DNA of 9,119 nt, from NCBI GenBank assembly GCA_031263435.1, contig JAISFT010000131.1, forward strand, positions 1 through 9,119, in the 5' to 3' direction. Below the pieces are notes generated by a model. The model made no database searches, was not told the DNA's origin, and saw only the letters and a list, made by a program, of their open reading frames with translations. Below are positions 1 to 6,197 of the stretch, piece by piece. The DNA comes from Treponema sp. (GTDB taxonomy: Bacteria; Spirochaetota; Spirochaetia; Treponematales; Breznakiellaceae). Numbering within the stretch: the stretch's first letter is position 1; every line of letters starts with the position of its first letter. Position numbers and translations under genes: made by a program.

Positions 1-305
1 AACAGATTGTCATCGGGGCTGTAGGCTTCCGCGCTTATCCGCCATTCCCCCAGGGCCACCTGCCGGCTAAAGGTCTCCCCCGCTAAAAGGGACACCGTTA
101 TTTTTTGACTGTCCGGGCCGCTTAATTCCAGCTCGTAACGCAGCGCCGCCTGCTCGTCAGCGGTAACCGAACGGGCCCCGCCGTTTACCCCGAAACCGAT
201 GCTTAGGGTCCCCGTTCCCACCGGGGCGTTGGGCCCCAGAAATATATCACAGCCGCCGGTCCCGAGCATCGCCAGGGATACAAAAAGATACCACAGCTTT
301 TTCAT
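1..305 (-). CDS. Lipoprotein with N-terminal beta-sandwich domain (3' end outside window)
   Basis: The minus-strand frame opens with ATG at 305 and stays open to the left edge, giving 101 residues of a longer protein. It begins MKKLWYLFVSLAMLGTGGC, a short charged start, a hydrophobic core and a lipobox-like TGGC, so Cys19 is the likely lipidation site; Thr at -3 is loose but spirochaete lipoboxes are relaxed. The mature part (about residues 44-95) carries alternating beta-strand residues ending in a GEWRISAEAYS segment. That segment resembles GTWDLEVKGYS in the repeat lipoprotein at 4073-5914, so both probably share one beta-sandwich domain. The ATG overlaps the stop of the FecR-domain gene (ATGA), which implies translational coupling and places this as the fourth member of the operon. 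Function is unknown; surface or periplasmic anchoring is inferred from the signal alone. Confidence 0.8.
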   Translation of the reverse strand, partial: MKKLWYLFVSLAMLGTGGCDIFLGPNAPVGTGTLSIGFGVNGGARSVTADEQAALRYELELSGPDSQKITVSLLAGETFSRQVALGEWRISAEAYSPDDNL

Positions 306-973
306 TCATCGCTCCAGTCAAACCATATATCCAGGTTTGCGCTTGCCGGGCCGGGCAGTATCCCCGCCGGAACCGTGTCCACTCCCGCCGGAAGGGCCGG
401 GCTCAGCTCTTCCCGTATCGTTTCTATCGCCCCGGCGACCTTTCCCGTTCCTTCCTCCGCCGCCGCGCTATGGCCCCCGCTTATGTATGAGCCCGCCGCG
501 TTGGGCGCCGCCAGATACACCCGCCCCTCTTCTACCCGCAGGCGCACCCCGTCAAAATCAAATATCGTTCCCCGCACCGACGCGGTCGCCGTGGGGCTGC
601 GGACGGTAAAACTGGTCTGCCCCCCCACCGGCGGTTTCACATTTGCCCGAATCCGCCCGGCCCGCAGGTTCAGCGTTACCTGCTCCTGTTCCTGGGCCGC
701 GACAATTTCTTCCAGGCTGAGGCTGGTTAAGGCCCGGACGGTTATGGATGAATTCCCTATGCTCAAAAGGGCCGCGCTTTTAAAGCCCGTGGAAATGAGG
801 GTTGCCGCTTCCAGCACCTGCCCTGCCGCCGCCGTTTCCCAGGCAGACGTCCCCGGCTGTTTCACTTCCACCGTCCCCCGCAGTTCCCGAATTTGCGCGG
901 TCTGCGCTCCCGCCAGGGCGGCACTCATCACGCCCATCACAAAAAGCAACGATCCTAATCCTGTTTTTCTCAT
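302..973 (-). CDS. Secreted FecR-domain protein
   Basis: A 223-residue protein. I place the start at ATG 973 because GGAGG lies 5 nt before it (979-983); an ATG at 985 has no ribosome binding site and contributes part of that Shine-Dalgarno. Residues 1-23 form a signal peptide with probable cleavage after AGA. The FecR domain covers roughly residues 30-155: GTVEV opening strand, a GQVLEAATLISTG segment, and the hallmark SPTATASVRGTIFDF motif (about 127-141), then VEEGRVYL. Unlike classical FecR there is no cytoplasmic anti-sigma domain and no transmembrane helix, so it is unlikely to regulate a sigma factor directly; spirochaetes carry many such stand-alone secreted FecR proteins of unknown role. 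It lies 19 nt after the beta-barrel gene and overlaps the lipoprotein gene by 4 nt, which suggests the products act together in the envelope. Confidence 0.88.
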   Translation of the reverse strand: MRKTGLGSLLFVMGVMSAALAGAQTAQIRELRGTVEVKQPGTSAWETAAAGQVLEAATLISTGFKSAALLSIGNSSITVRALTSLSLEEIVAAQEQEQVTLNLRAGRIRANVKPPVGGQTSFTVRSPTATASVRGTIFDFDGVRLRVEEGRVYLAAPNAAGSYISGGHSAAAEEGTGKVAGAIETIREELSPALPAGVDTVPAGILPGPASANLDIWFDWSDE

Positions 974-992
974 ACCAGCCTCCATTTTAGAC

Positions 993-2195
993 TTACAATG
1001 ACACTATTACCTGCAGGTTCACTTTCCAGCGTACCGGCGCGCCTTCACGAAAGGCCCCGCCCCAGCCGGGAAAAAATGCCCCGCCGCCCACATTCACCAT
1101 CAGCGCCGGGTCCGGCGCCCACAACAGGGAACCGGTAAGTTCCCCCCCCAGCAGGCGGGATTCCGACGCGGCGTCCAGTTCCCCGTCCCCCAGGCTCTCC
1201 AGATCGGTGCGGATAAAATAGCCCGCCCCCGCCCCCGCGGAAATCCCGCCCAGGGGCCGCGCCCGGTACGAAAGGGCGGCGTTCATTATGGCCCGCAGGC
1301 CGGGGTCGAACACACCCCCCGCGCTCAGGCCCCCCACCGGGATATACGCGCACATACCCCCGCCGATACTCCCGCTGGTCCACAGGAATTTCGCCGACAG
1401 CAGATCGTTCAGGGCCCCCGGCACTTCCCAGTCCAGCATGGCTTTTCCCGCCGCGCTCCCCTGGATCCCCCCGGTCCCCTGGACCAGTTCCCCCAGGGCC
1501 CCCGCCTCAACATACAGGGCCGCCCCCAGTTCCGCCGTACACCGGAGTTCCAGATACTGGGTATACAGGGCCTCCGCCCTGCCGTTCACGTCAAACTGGG
1601 CAAGCCCCTGGGCCGTCAGGCCTATCCCCGACAGCAGGTCCGGAAACTCCCCGGTCAGCGCCGCCACTACCCGCCGGGTGGCAAAATATCCCTCCACCCC
1701 GGCAAGGGGCTTTTCGTACTCCCGCAGGTCCTCCGCGCTCATCAGGATCTTCGCGCTTTCCTTATACAGGAGCCCCGTATAAAAAACCCCCAGGGAAAGG
1801 CGGCCAACCCCAAACTGCACGTCGCCCCCCGCCCCGTCAAAAAGCCCCGAGGCAACCATCCCCAGGGCGTCCTGAAAGCGCCGCCGGCCCAGGCTGATAT
1901 AGAGGGAAGAAGCGGGACGCAGGTTGAATTCCGTCCGTTCCAGCTCAAAAAAGTAGTTCCCCGCAGGCTCCCGGTTTTCCTTGTACTCATAGGCCAGTTT
2001 CCCCGAGACGTGGAAACTAAGGCCTTCATCCCACGCGGCGGAAACCCAGGGGCTTGCGTAGGCGGTAAGGGAAAACCCCTCCCCTTCAGCCGCCCCGGTA
2101 TATTCGCCGTCCGCCCCCAGGACAAGGCCAAAGTCCACGGCAAAGGCCGCCGTGGTAAAAAACAGCAGCATAACGCCGGATATTCCTTTCTTCAT
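993..2195 (-). CDS. Predicted outer-membrane beta-barrel protein
   Basis: A 400-residue protein with no family I can name. The start is ATG 2195, preceded by GGGGAG with a 4-nt gap (GGGGAGTTTTATG); a TTG 27 nt upstream would add nine residues ahead of a good signal peptide and is less likely. Residues 1-19 (MKKGISGVMLLFFTTAAFA) are a signal peptide with cleavage after AFA. The rest shows many short amphipathic segments of alternating hydrophobic and polar residues separated by Gly/Asp-rich turns, for example ASSLYISLGRRRF and GRLSLGVFYTGLLY, with a final strand KVNLQVIVSL at the C-terminus. This is the pattern of a transmembrane beta-barrel. It sits between the OmpA-family gene (32 nt) and the FecR-domain gene (19 nt). 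A porin, a secretion pore or a structural barrel are all possible; strand number would need structure prediction. Confidence 0.75.
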   Translation of the reverse strand: MKKGISGVMLLFFTTAAFAVDFGLVLGADGEYTGAAEGEGFSLTAYASPWVSAAWDEGLSFHVSGKLAYEYKENREPAGNYFFELERTEFNLRPASSLYISLGRRRFQDALGMVASGLFDGAGGDVQFGVGRLSLGVFYTGLLYKESAKILMSAEDLREYEKPLAGVEGYFATRRVVAALTGEFPDLLSGIGLTAQGLAQFDVNGRAEALYTQYLELRCTAELGAALYVEAGALGELVQGTGGIQGSAAGKAMLDWEVPGALNDLLSAKFLWTSGSIGGGMCAYIPVGGLSAGGVFDPGLRAIMNAALSYRARPLGGISAGAGAGYFIRTDLESLGDGELDAASESRLLGGELTGSLLWAPDPALMVNVGGGAFFPGWGGAFREGAPVRWKVNLQVIVSL

Positions 2196-2227
2196 AAAAC
2201 TCCCCGATGCTCCTTCCCGCAAATCCG

Positions 2228-3289
2228 CTACATTTCCTCATCCAGCAGGATGATCTCTACCCGCCGGTTGAGGGCCCGGTCCGCCGCCGTAACCCCGGCG
2301 CCCAAGGGCCGTTCCGCCCCGTAGCCCCGGACGATAATTTCTTCCGGCCGCCGGACATCCAGATAGACCAGGAAATCCGCCACCGCCTGGGCCCGCCGGG
2401 TCGAAATGAGCATCCGCCCTTCCGCACTCCCCGCCAGGGCCGTATGCCCCCCCACCAGAATATGCCGCTTGGGATACGCCGCCAGGATCACCCCTATCCG
2501 CATGAGCTTTATCCGCTCCCCTTCCGTCAGTTCCGTATCGTCCGGCATAAACTGGATATTGTTCAGGGAGATAACTATCCCCTCATCCACCGCCCGGACC
2601 GTGGTATCTTCCACATTCCCGGTCTCCAGTTCCGTCTGTATCTCCCGGACTATCTGCTCCCGCTCTTCCCGCAGCGCCTCCGAAGGCTCCGCCGCTTCCG
2701 CAGGCAAAGGCGCGGGGGCCGCCTCCGTAGGCGCGGCTTCGCTTATTTCCTCCCACTCAGCCCCCTCTTCCTCACCCCCCCGGTAACTCAGAACCCTGCC
2801 GAGAATCTGCAGCAGCCGTTCCCCCGATACTTTCAGGGAGGGGTCCCGGACGCCCGGTATGAGCCCCAGGTAATCAAGCTGCCGGTAAGCGTAACGGGGG
2901 CCGGGAAACAGGGCGGCCAGAAAAGATTTTTTCAGGGAAAAGGACTGTAACACCAAAAATGAAAGGTCCCCCAGCTTAACGGCGCCTTCCTCCGCCGCCC
3001 CCCTGGGGAGCCAGCCCCTTTCCCGGGCCGCCGCAAAAGCCGCGCCGGCCCCCGCGTTTTCGTCCAGGGCCCCCGCCGCGGGCAGGACAAACCGGCAGGC
3101 CTGCTCCCAGGTAATTTCCCGGCTGTCCATGAGCCGTTCCATATCCGCGGCCGTCTGCCCGTAAAGCGGCCCCCCCGCGGCCAAAACAAGCAGAGCCGCC
3201 AAAAACAAAAACCCCGGCCCCGGAAAACCACGCCCCCCCGCCCTACGCCGGTTCCGCCGCCCCCCAGTTACCGCAACGCCATATTCCAT
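2228..3289 (-). CDS. OmpA-family peptidoglycan-associated envelope protein
   Basis: A 353-residue protein. A signal peptide lies within residues 1-44 after an Arg-rich n-region, with likely cleavage after PLYG. Residues 59-167 hold weak repeats; YAYRQLDYLGLIPG followed by SGERLLQILGRVL resembles a diverged SLH-type unit, but this is tentative. Residues 170-215 are an Glu/Ala/Pro-rich linker. The C-terminal OmpA-like domain runs from about 237 to 350: SLNNIQFMPDDTEL, then LVGGHTALAGSAEGR, STRRAQAVADFLV, RGYGAERP and NRRVEIILL. The Arg before AQAV and the NRR motif fit known peptidoglycan contacts, but the usual Asp of GHTD is Ala284. ATG 3289 has only a weak upstream AAGGGA at about 10 nt; no better start precedes the signal peptide. 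As the first gene of the cluster it probably ties the beta-barrel assembly to the cell wall. Confidence 0.87.
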   Translation of the reverse strand: MEYGVAVTGGRRNRRRAGGRGFPGPGFLFLAALLVLAAGGPLYGQTAADMERLMDSREITWEQACRFVLPAAGALDENAGAGAAFAAARERGWLPRGAAEEGAVKLGDLSFLVLQSFSLKKSFLAALFPGPRYAYRQLDYLGLIPGVRDPSLKVSGERLLQILGRVLSYRGGEEEGAEWEEISEAAPTEAAPAPLPAEAAEPSEALREEREQIVREIQTELETGNVEDTTVRAVDEGIVISLNNIQFMPDDTELTEGERIKLMRIGVILAAYPKRHILVGGHTALAGSAEGRMLISTRRAQAVADFLVYLDVRRPEEIIVRGYGAERPLGAGVTAADRALNRRVEIILLDEEM

Positions 3290-3316
3290 AGCTTATAATC
3301 CCTTAATAAGTGAAGT

Positions 3317-3360
3317 TGTTCCAAACCCCCGTTGGCGCGAACCCCCGGTTCGATGGAACA
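3317..3360 (-). promoter_or_regulatory. Candidate structured leader of the OmpA operon
   Basis: Outer arms TGTTCCA (3317-3323) and TGGAACA (3354-3360) are perfect inverted repeats. Inside them lies a second hairpin, CGAACC (3338-3343), loop CCC, GGTTCG (3347-3352). If transcription starts near 3391 this would fold in the roughly 100-nt 5' untranslated leader before the ATG at 3289. It has no run of T to make it an intrinsic terminator and matches no riboswitch I recognise. Confidence 0.35.
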
Positions 3361-3396
3361 GCCCCAGAGTCAAAATTGCAAAGTTGAAACCACATC

Positions 3397-3417
3397 TATT
3401 ATATCACTTCTATAATA
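3397..3417. promoter_or_regulatory. -10-like palindrome, candidate OmpA-operon promoter
   Basis: TATTATA (3397-3403), a 7-nt spacer and TATAATA (3411-3417) form a perfect inverted repeat. Read on the minus strand, 3403-3398 is a perfect TATAAT, pointing toward the OmpA gene; the hexamer 17 nt upstream (TGGAGG) is a poor -35. The plus strand also has TATAAT at 3411-3416, so bidirectional activity or an operator is possible. Confidence 0.4.
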
Positions 3418-3537
3418 TCCCCTCCAGCCGTTTTTCACCCTAAAAACAGAGAAAAAGACGAAAAAAACCGATTTTTTTTCAAAACTACTATACACGCGTT
3501 GAGGATAAACTGTTTCAAGCAGGTCTCCTTATAAAGG

Positions 3538-3642
3538 GTGAAGGGAACTGATGTAGCAAAAAAAGTTCAGGAAAAAAGCGCGGATGTGGTTTCTACAGAA
3601 AATACTATCAGCATACCGGACGGCTTGTCAATGGGCAGATAA
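3538..3642 (+). other. Doubtful short frame (34 codons)
   Basis: GTG at 3538 opens a frame that ends at TAA 3640-3642, immediately followed by a second TAA. The product would contain VVSTENTISIPDGLSMGR, which reads like real protein rather than noise, but there is no convincing ribosome binding site and an in-frame TAA lies just upstream. It could be the remnant of a decayed gene belonging with the truncated nuclease-family fragment next to it. Confidence 0.15.
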
Positions 3643-3755
3643 TAAGAAAGAAATAAGAAGTAAAAATGACGGTGGATACAACAGTATAAACTTAAGCACC
3701 GGCTGATGTTCAGGATATTGCGGTTATTCCCGTCTTGCTGTACCGTAACCCTGGT

Positions 3756-4046
3756 ATGGATACGAACAAGCCCCGCCCCGAAAAACTGAAATGGCACCCC
3801 GCCTTTCTTCAGGCTCTCCAACTGGAGCTTATCGAATATAAAAACTCCCTCGAGTTCAAGTATGAGTACCAGCTTACCACTGAACCGCTCCGGGTCGATC
3901 TGCTCATCATAAAAAAATCCCCCGGCTTGGCTATTAACAAGAACATCGCCCGGATATTCAGGTCGGACAATATCCTGGAATTCAAAAGTCCCGGGGATTA
4001 CCTTTCCTTCGTTCCCTTGTGGTTGATTGAGAGAACACCAAGGTGA
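3756..4046 (+). pseudogene. Truncated PD-(D/E)XK nuclease-family protein (5' fragment)
   Basis: A 96-residue frame starting at ATG 3756 (an in-frame TTG at 3735 is possible). The start KLKWHPAFLQALQLEL, then EYQLTTEPLRVDLLIIKK, NKNIARIFRSDNILEFKSPGDYLS, is the conserved N-terminal part of a family widespread in Clostridia and Treponema and usually annotated hypothetical or PD-(D/E)XK-family transposase. Asp48 (VDLLI) and Glu75-Phe-Lys77 (LEFKS) fit the D...ExK catalytic core. Family members normally continue well beyond 200 residues after DYLS; here homology stops at about 4010 and the frame ends 11 codons later at TGA 4044. I therefore call it a truncated, probably non-functional copy, perhaps cut when the neighbouring lipoprotein locus arrived. 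No good ribosome binding site is seen. It remains possible that the short product is made. Confidence 0.6.
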
Positions 4047-4069
4047 TACCCCCGCTCCTGTTTTGGGGT
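4015..4069 (-). terminator. Weak hairpins after the repeat lipoprotein gene
   Basis: Two imperfect stem-loops follow the lipoprotein stop: ACCCC/GGGGT (4048-4052 with 4065-4069) and CCTTG..GTT paired with AAC..CAAGG (4015-4043, two mismatches). Neither has a T-run, so intrinsic termination is uncertain. Confidence 0.2.
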
Positions 4070-4072
4070 CAA

Positions 4073-5914
4073 CTACCTCATATCAATGGTCGTGTCCCTC
4101 ATTCCATCCGTAACCAAATCGTCAGGCTCGACTGAATCGCCGTCGTTGTAAATCGCCGCACTTTTTCCATCATTAGCCGTATTTGCCTTGCCGCCTCCTG
4201 CCTCAGAACCGTAAATAACGCCACCGCTCATAGTAAAGCTTTTGCCCGCGAGATATACCCCGCCACCCTTGGAGGCGGTATTAGCGCGTACTTCTCCACC
4301 GCTCATATTGAAGATTCCACCGGTAGAGACAAATACTCCGCCGCCACCACCAGAGCCAGCGGAATTGCCACTGACCCCGCCGCCGCTCATCATAAAGGTT
4401 GCACTATTGAGGTGTACCCCGCCGCCTTCTTTGCGACCGGAGACGGAATTGCCGCTGACCGCACCGCCGCTCATAGTAAAGACTGCATTAGTACTGGCAA
4501 ACACTCCGCCGCCGTAGGCGTTGGACTTATTGCCGCGCACTTCTCCGCCGTTCATTTTAAAGGTTCCCTGGCTGACCACTACCACCCCACCGCCGCCGTT
4601 GCCGCCGCTGCTGGTTGATGAATTGTCACTGACCGCACCACCGCTCATGGTGAAGGTTCCACCGTTGATATACACCCCGCCGCTTATGTAGGCGGAATTG
4701 CCGCTGACTGCACCGCCGTTCATGGTGAAGGTTCCGTCATTGATATACACTCCGCCGATGTCGGAGGAGGAGGTATTCCCGGTAATGCGGGAACCGGCCT
4801 TCATCACCAGGGTTCCCCCGCTGTTCACCCGTACCACGGGGACGCTGTTGCTGGTCCTCCCCTTGAGCGTCAGGTCCTGTATTGCCAGGGTAAGGCCGTC
4901 CCCCAGGGTAAAGAGGGGCAGGGGCGTTGTTGCATCAACTTGCACCGTCTTACCGCTGCCCCTGATGGTAATGGCGATTTTTTTGCCGTCTGTTACAGAA
5001 AGGGGTTGGGGCATGAATTCGGTCAGGTCGGTTTTCGTGCCGTCCAGGACTATGGTATAAGACCCTGTAGGAGAAGCAAGGGCCGCGTCTAGTTTGGCCG
5101 CCAGGGTGTTTTCGCTTACCTCAACTACCTGGGGGCAGGCGGCGAAATGGGCATCGGTCAATGTTTTGGCTAAAGAGGTGGTAGAGCCGTCGTAAATATG
5201 CACCACCCCGGTCCATACTGCGGCTTTGTTGTTCTCGTCGTCGTAAAGGTCTATCAGTGCCTGGTAGGTCCCTGCGGGAATATCCTCAGTCCCCTTGGCG
5301 CTTTTTGAAATATCAATTTCCTGGCTGGTTCCTGGAGACTCCTTGGTTCCCGGAACATCCAGGGGGTACAGGGCCAAAAAAGCCTGGCTTACGGTTCCTG
5401 GGAACTCGACGCTATAGGACAGCTTTCCCGTACCGCCCTCGCTAAAGTCTGGCGTCAGGTACACATTAACATTGGAGGAAATTCCCGCAGTAATGGTAAT
5501 GCTGCTCTTCCCCCGTACCGTGAGGATCTCGCTGTCGCTATAGCCCTTGACCTCCAGGTCCCAGGTCCCGGATTCCAGGGTCACCGTAAGGGTCGTCAGG
5601 CCGCTGGCAAGGGTCTCGGGCACCGGAGTTTTTCCTTGCGCGGTAAAGTCCAGGGTAAAATGGAGACCATCAAGACTGGGAATAGCGGTACGGGCGTTCA
5701 GTTTGTCCAGCCGTATATGGGCCAGGCCCATGCCCTGGGGTATGGTTTCCCCAGCAAATGCATCTTCCCCAGGCCCGCCGGTAAGCTCGGTACACGCGAC
5801 CAGAAAGATACCACAGGCAAGCGCAGCCACACACACGATCCTAGTCACGCTCGCAAGACGACGGACTAGAAAGCCAAATCTACCCGATAGGGGGGGGGGG
5901 GGGGGGGTAAACAT
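4073..5914 (-). CDS. Pmp-like repeat surface lipoprotein, phase-variable candidate
   Basis: A 613-residue protein from ATG 5914, which follows a purine-rich GAGGGAGAAGAG site. Thr3 and Pro4-8 are encoded by a run of 18 C. The signal peptide has arginines at 18-19, a hydrophobic core, and a canonical lipobox LVAC with lipidated Cys41. Residues about 62-155 and 160-257 are two beta-rich domains; the first resembles the lipoprotein at the left edge. Residues 270-362 lead into a repeat region (365-590) of about eight units such as GGTFTMSGGAVSGNSA...GGGVYI. The GN.A...GGGV and FTM patterns resemble Chlamydia Pmp (polymorphic outer membrane protein) repeats and predict a right-handed beta-helix. 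No C-terminal autotransporter barrel is present, so display depends on the lipid anchor. The role is probably adhesion or surface variation; the ligand is unknown. Confidence 0.87.
   Translation of the reverse strand: MFTPPPPPLSGRFGFLVRRLASVTRIVCVAALACGIFLVACTELTGGPGEDAFAGETIPQGMGLAHIRLDKLNARTAIPSLDGLHFTLDFTAQGKTPVPETLASGLTTLTVTLESGTWDLEVKGYSDSEILTVRGKSSITITAGISSNVNVYLTPDFSEGGTGKLSYSVEFPGTVSQAFLALYPLDVPGTKESPGTSQEIDISKSAKGTEDIPAGTYQALIDLYDDENNKAAVWTGVVHIYDGSTTSLAKTLTDAHFAACPQVVEVSENTLAAKLDAALASPTGSYTIVLDGTKTDLTEFMPQPLSVTDGKKIAITIRGSGKTVQVDATTPLPLFTLGDGLTLAIQDLTLKGRTSNSVPVVRVNSGGTLVMKAGSRITGNTSSSDIGGVYINDGTFTMNGGAVSGNSAYISGGVYINGGTFTMSGGAVSDNSSTSSGGNGGGGVVVVSQGTFKMNGGEVRGNKSNAYGGGVFASTNAVFTMSGGAVSGNSVSGRKEGGGVHLNSATFMMSGGGVSGNSAGSGGGGGVFVSTGGIFNMSGGEVRANTASKGGGVYLAGKSFTMSGGVIYGSEAGGGKANTANDGKSAAIYNDGDSVEPDDLVTDGMRDTTIDMR
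4145..4822 (-). repeat. Coding Pmp-like tandem repeat array
   Basis: About eight degenerate units of 24-32 codons, each with a TFTMSGG-type strand, a VSGN turn and a GGGVY-type strand. The units differ at both protein and DNA level, with length variation in the Ser/Gly-rich loops, so the array is old or under diversifying change rather than a recent exact duplication. Gly-rich strings (for example residues 437-443) mark loop insertions between beta-helix rungs. Confidence 0.85.
5890..5907 (-). repeat. Poly-C tract of 18 (poly-G on plus strand), slippage hotspot
   Basis: Eighteen uninterrupted G on the plus strand, C on the coding strand, starting seven bases after the A of the ATG at 5914. 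With 18 C the frame is open into the signal peptide. With 17 C the frame reads TAT CGG GTA GAT TTG GCT TTC TAG; with 19 C it reads CCT ATC GGG TAG. Both one-base slips thus stop translation before the lipobox. Homopolymers of this length are known contingency loci in pathogens and in chlamydial pmp genes. Confidence 0.9.
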
Positions 5915-5978
5915 ACTACTCTTCTCCCTCAAAAGAAAAAAAGAAAGACGTGCAATCTCTACTAAGATTGGTAGGATT

Positions 5979-6006
5979 AGTATACAATACCGTGCAATCA
6001 TGTCAA
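5979..6006 (-). promoter_or_regulatory. Sigma-70-type promoter of the repeat lipoprotein gene
   Basis: On the minus strand TTGACA (6006-6001), a 16-nt spacer and TATACT (5984-5979) match the sigma-70 consensus at 11 of 12 positions. Transcription would begin near 5972, leaving a leader of about 58 nt before ATG 5914. Because the in-frame ATG at 6001 overlaps the -35 box, it cannot be on this transcript, which settles the start. Confidence 0.75.
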
Positions 6007-6160
6007 GTATGGTATACCCAAAATTACAGGAACTGCAATCCCCCAGATTTCACCACAATCCCCGCATGAAACAGGAACGAAGGGACGTACGCCTTTTCCC
6101 CCAAACCACTCAGCCCCCACCTCGCCCCCCGCAGGGGTATCTCGAATTGGGAGCTTGGGC

Positions 6161-6197
6161 TATACTAAACGTATTAACTGTATAAGGAGAAGTTACC
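6161..6197 (+). promoter_or_regulatory. -10 box and ribosome binding site of the nucleoside kinase gene
   Basis: TATACT at 6161-6166 is a good -10 without a clear -35 at 16-18 nt. AAGGAGA at 6184-6190 is a strong Shine-Dalgarno site, 7 nt before ATG 6198. The rest of the divergent spacer (6007-6160) shows only C-rich runs and a GGTATACC palindrome at 6011-6018. Confidence 0.5.

Larger units (their letters stand above)
3290..3755. other. Gene-poor AT-rich intergenic region
   Basis: This stretch holds no gene I can support. It contains the leader and promoter candidates of the OmpA operon (3317-3360, 3397-3417), the phased A/T tracts (3431-3484), and a short frame at 3538-3642 (GTG start, 34 codons, ending TAATAA) without a ribosome binding site. 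Its composition is clearly richer in A and T than the operon to its left. Confidence 0.6.

Noticed and set aside
375..1001. 208-codon plus-strand frame
   Set aside because: It lies opposite the FecR-domain gene, is Pro/Ser/Arg-rich without domain features, and arises from GC-rich codon use on the other strand.
3338..3360. tRNA-like GGTTCGA motif
   Set aside because: No acceptor, D or anticodon arms can be drawn around it; the sequence folds better as a plain nested hairpin.
3461..3479. A7-CCGA-T8 as an intrinsic terminator
   Set aside because: The stem would be A/T only with no G-C core, and no gene ends just before it; phased curvature explains it better.
3567..3821. 84-codon minus-strand frame
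   Set aside because: It overlaps the conserved nuclease-family fragment antisense and has no ribosome binding site or recognisable features.
4145..4822. CRISPR-like repeat array
   Set aside because: The repeats are degenerate, in frame and encode a periodic beta-helix protein; there are no exact repeats with unique spacers.
5915..6001. Upstream ATG at 6001 adding 29 residues to the repeat lipoprotein
   Set aside because: It overlaps the -35 box of a near-consensus promoter, has no ribosome binding site, and would put an extra hydrophobic segment ahead of the real lipoprotein signal.
5547..6185. 212-codon plus-strand frame across the lipoprotein start
   Set aside because: It runs antisense through the signal peptide and promoter and through the homopolymer; composition is shadow-like.
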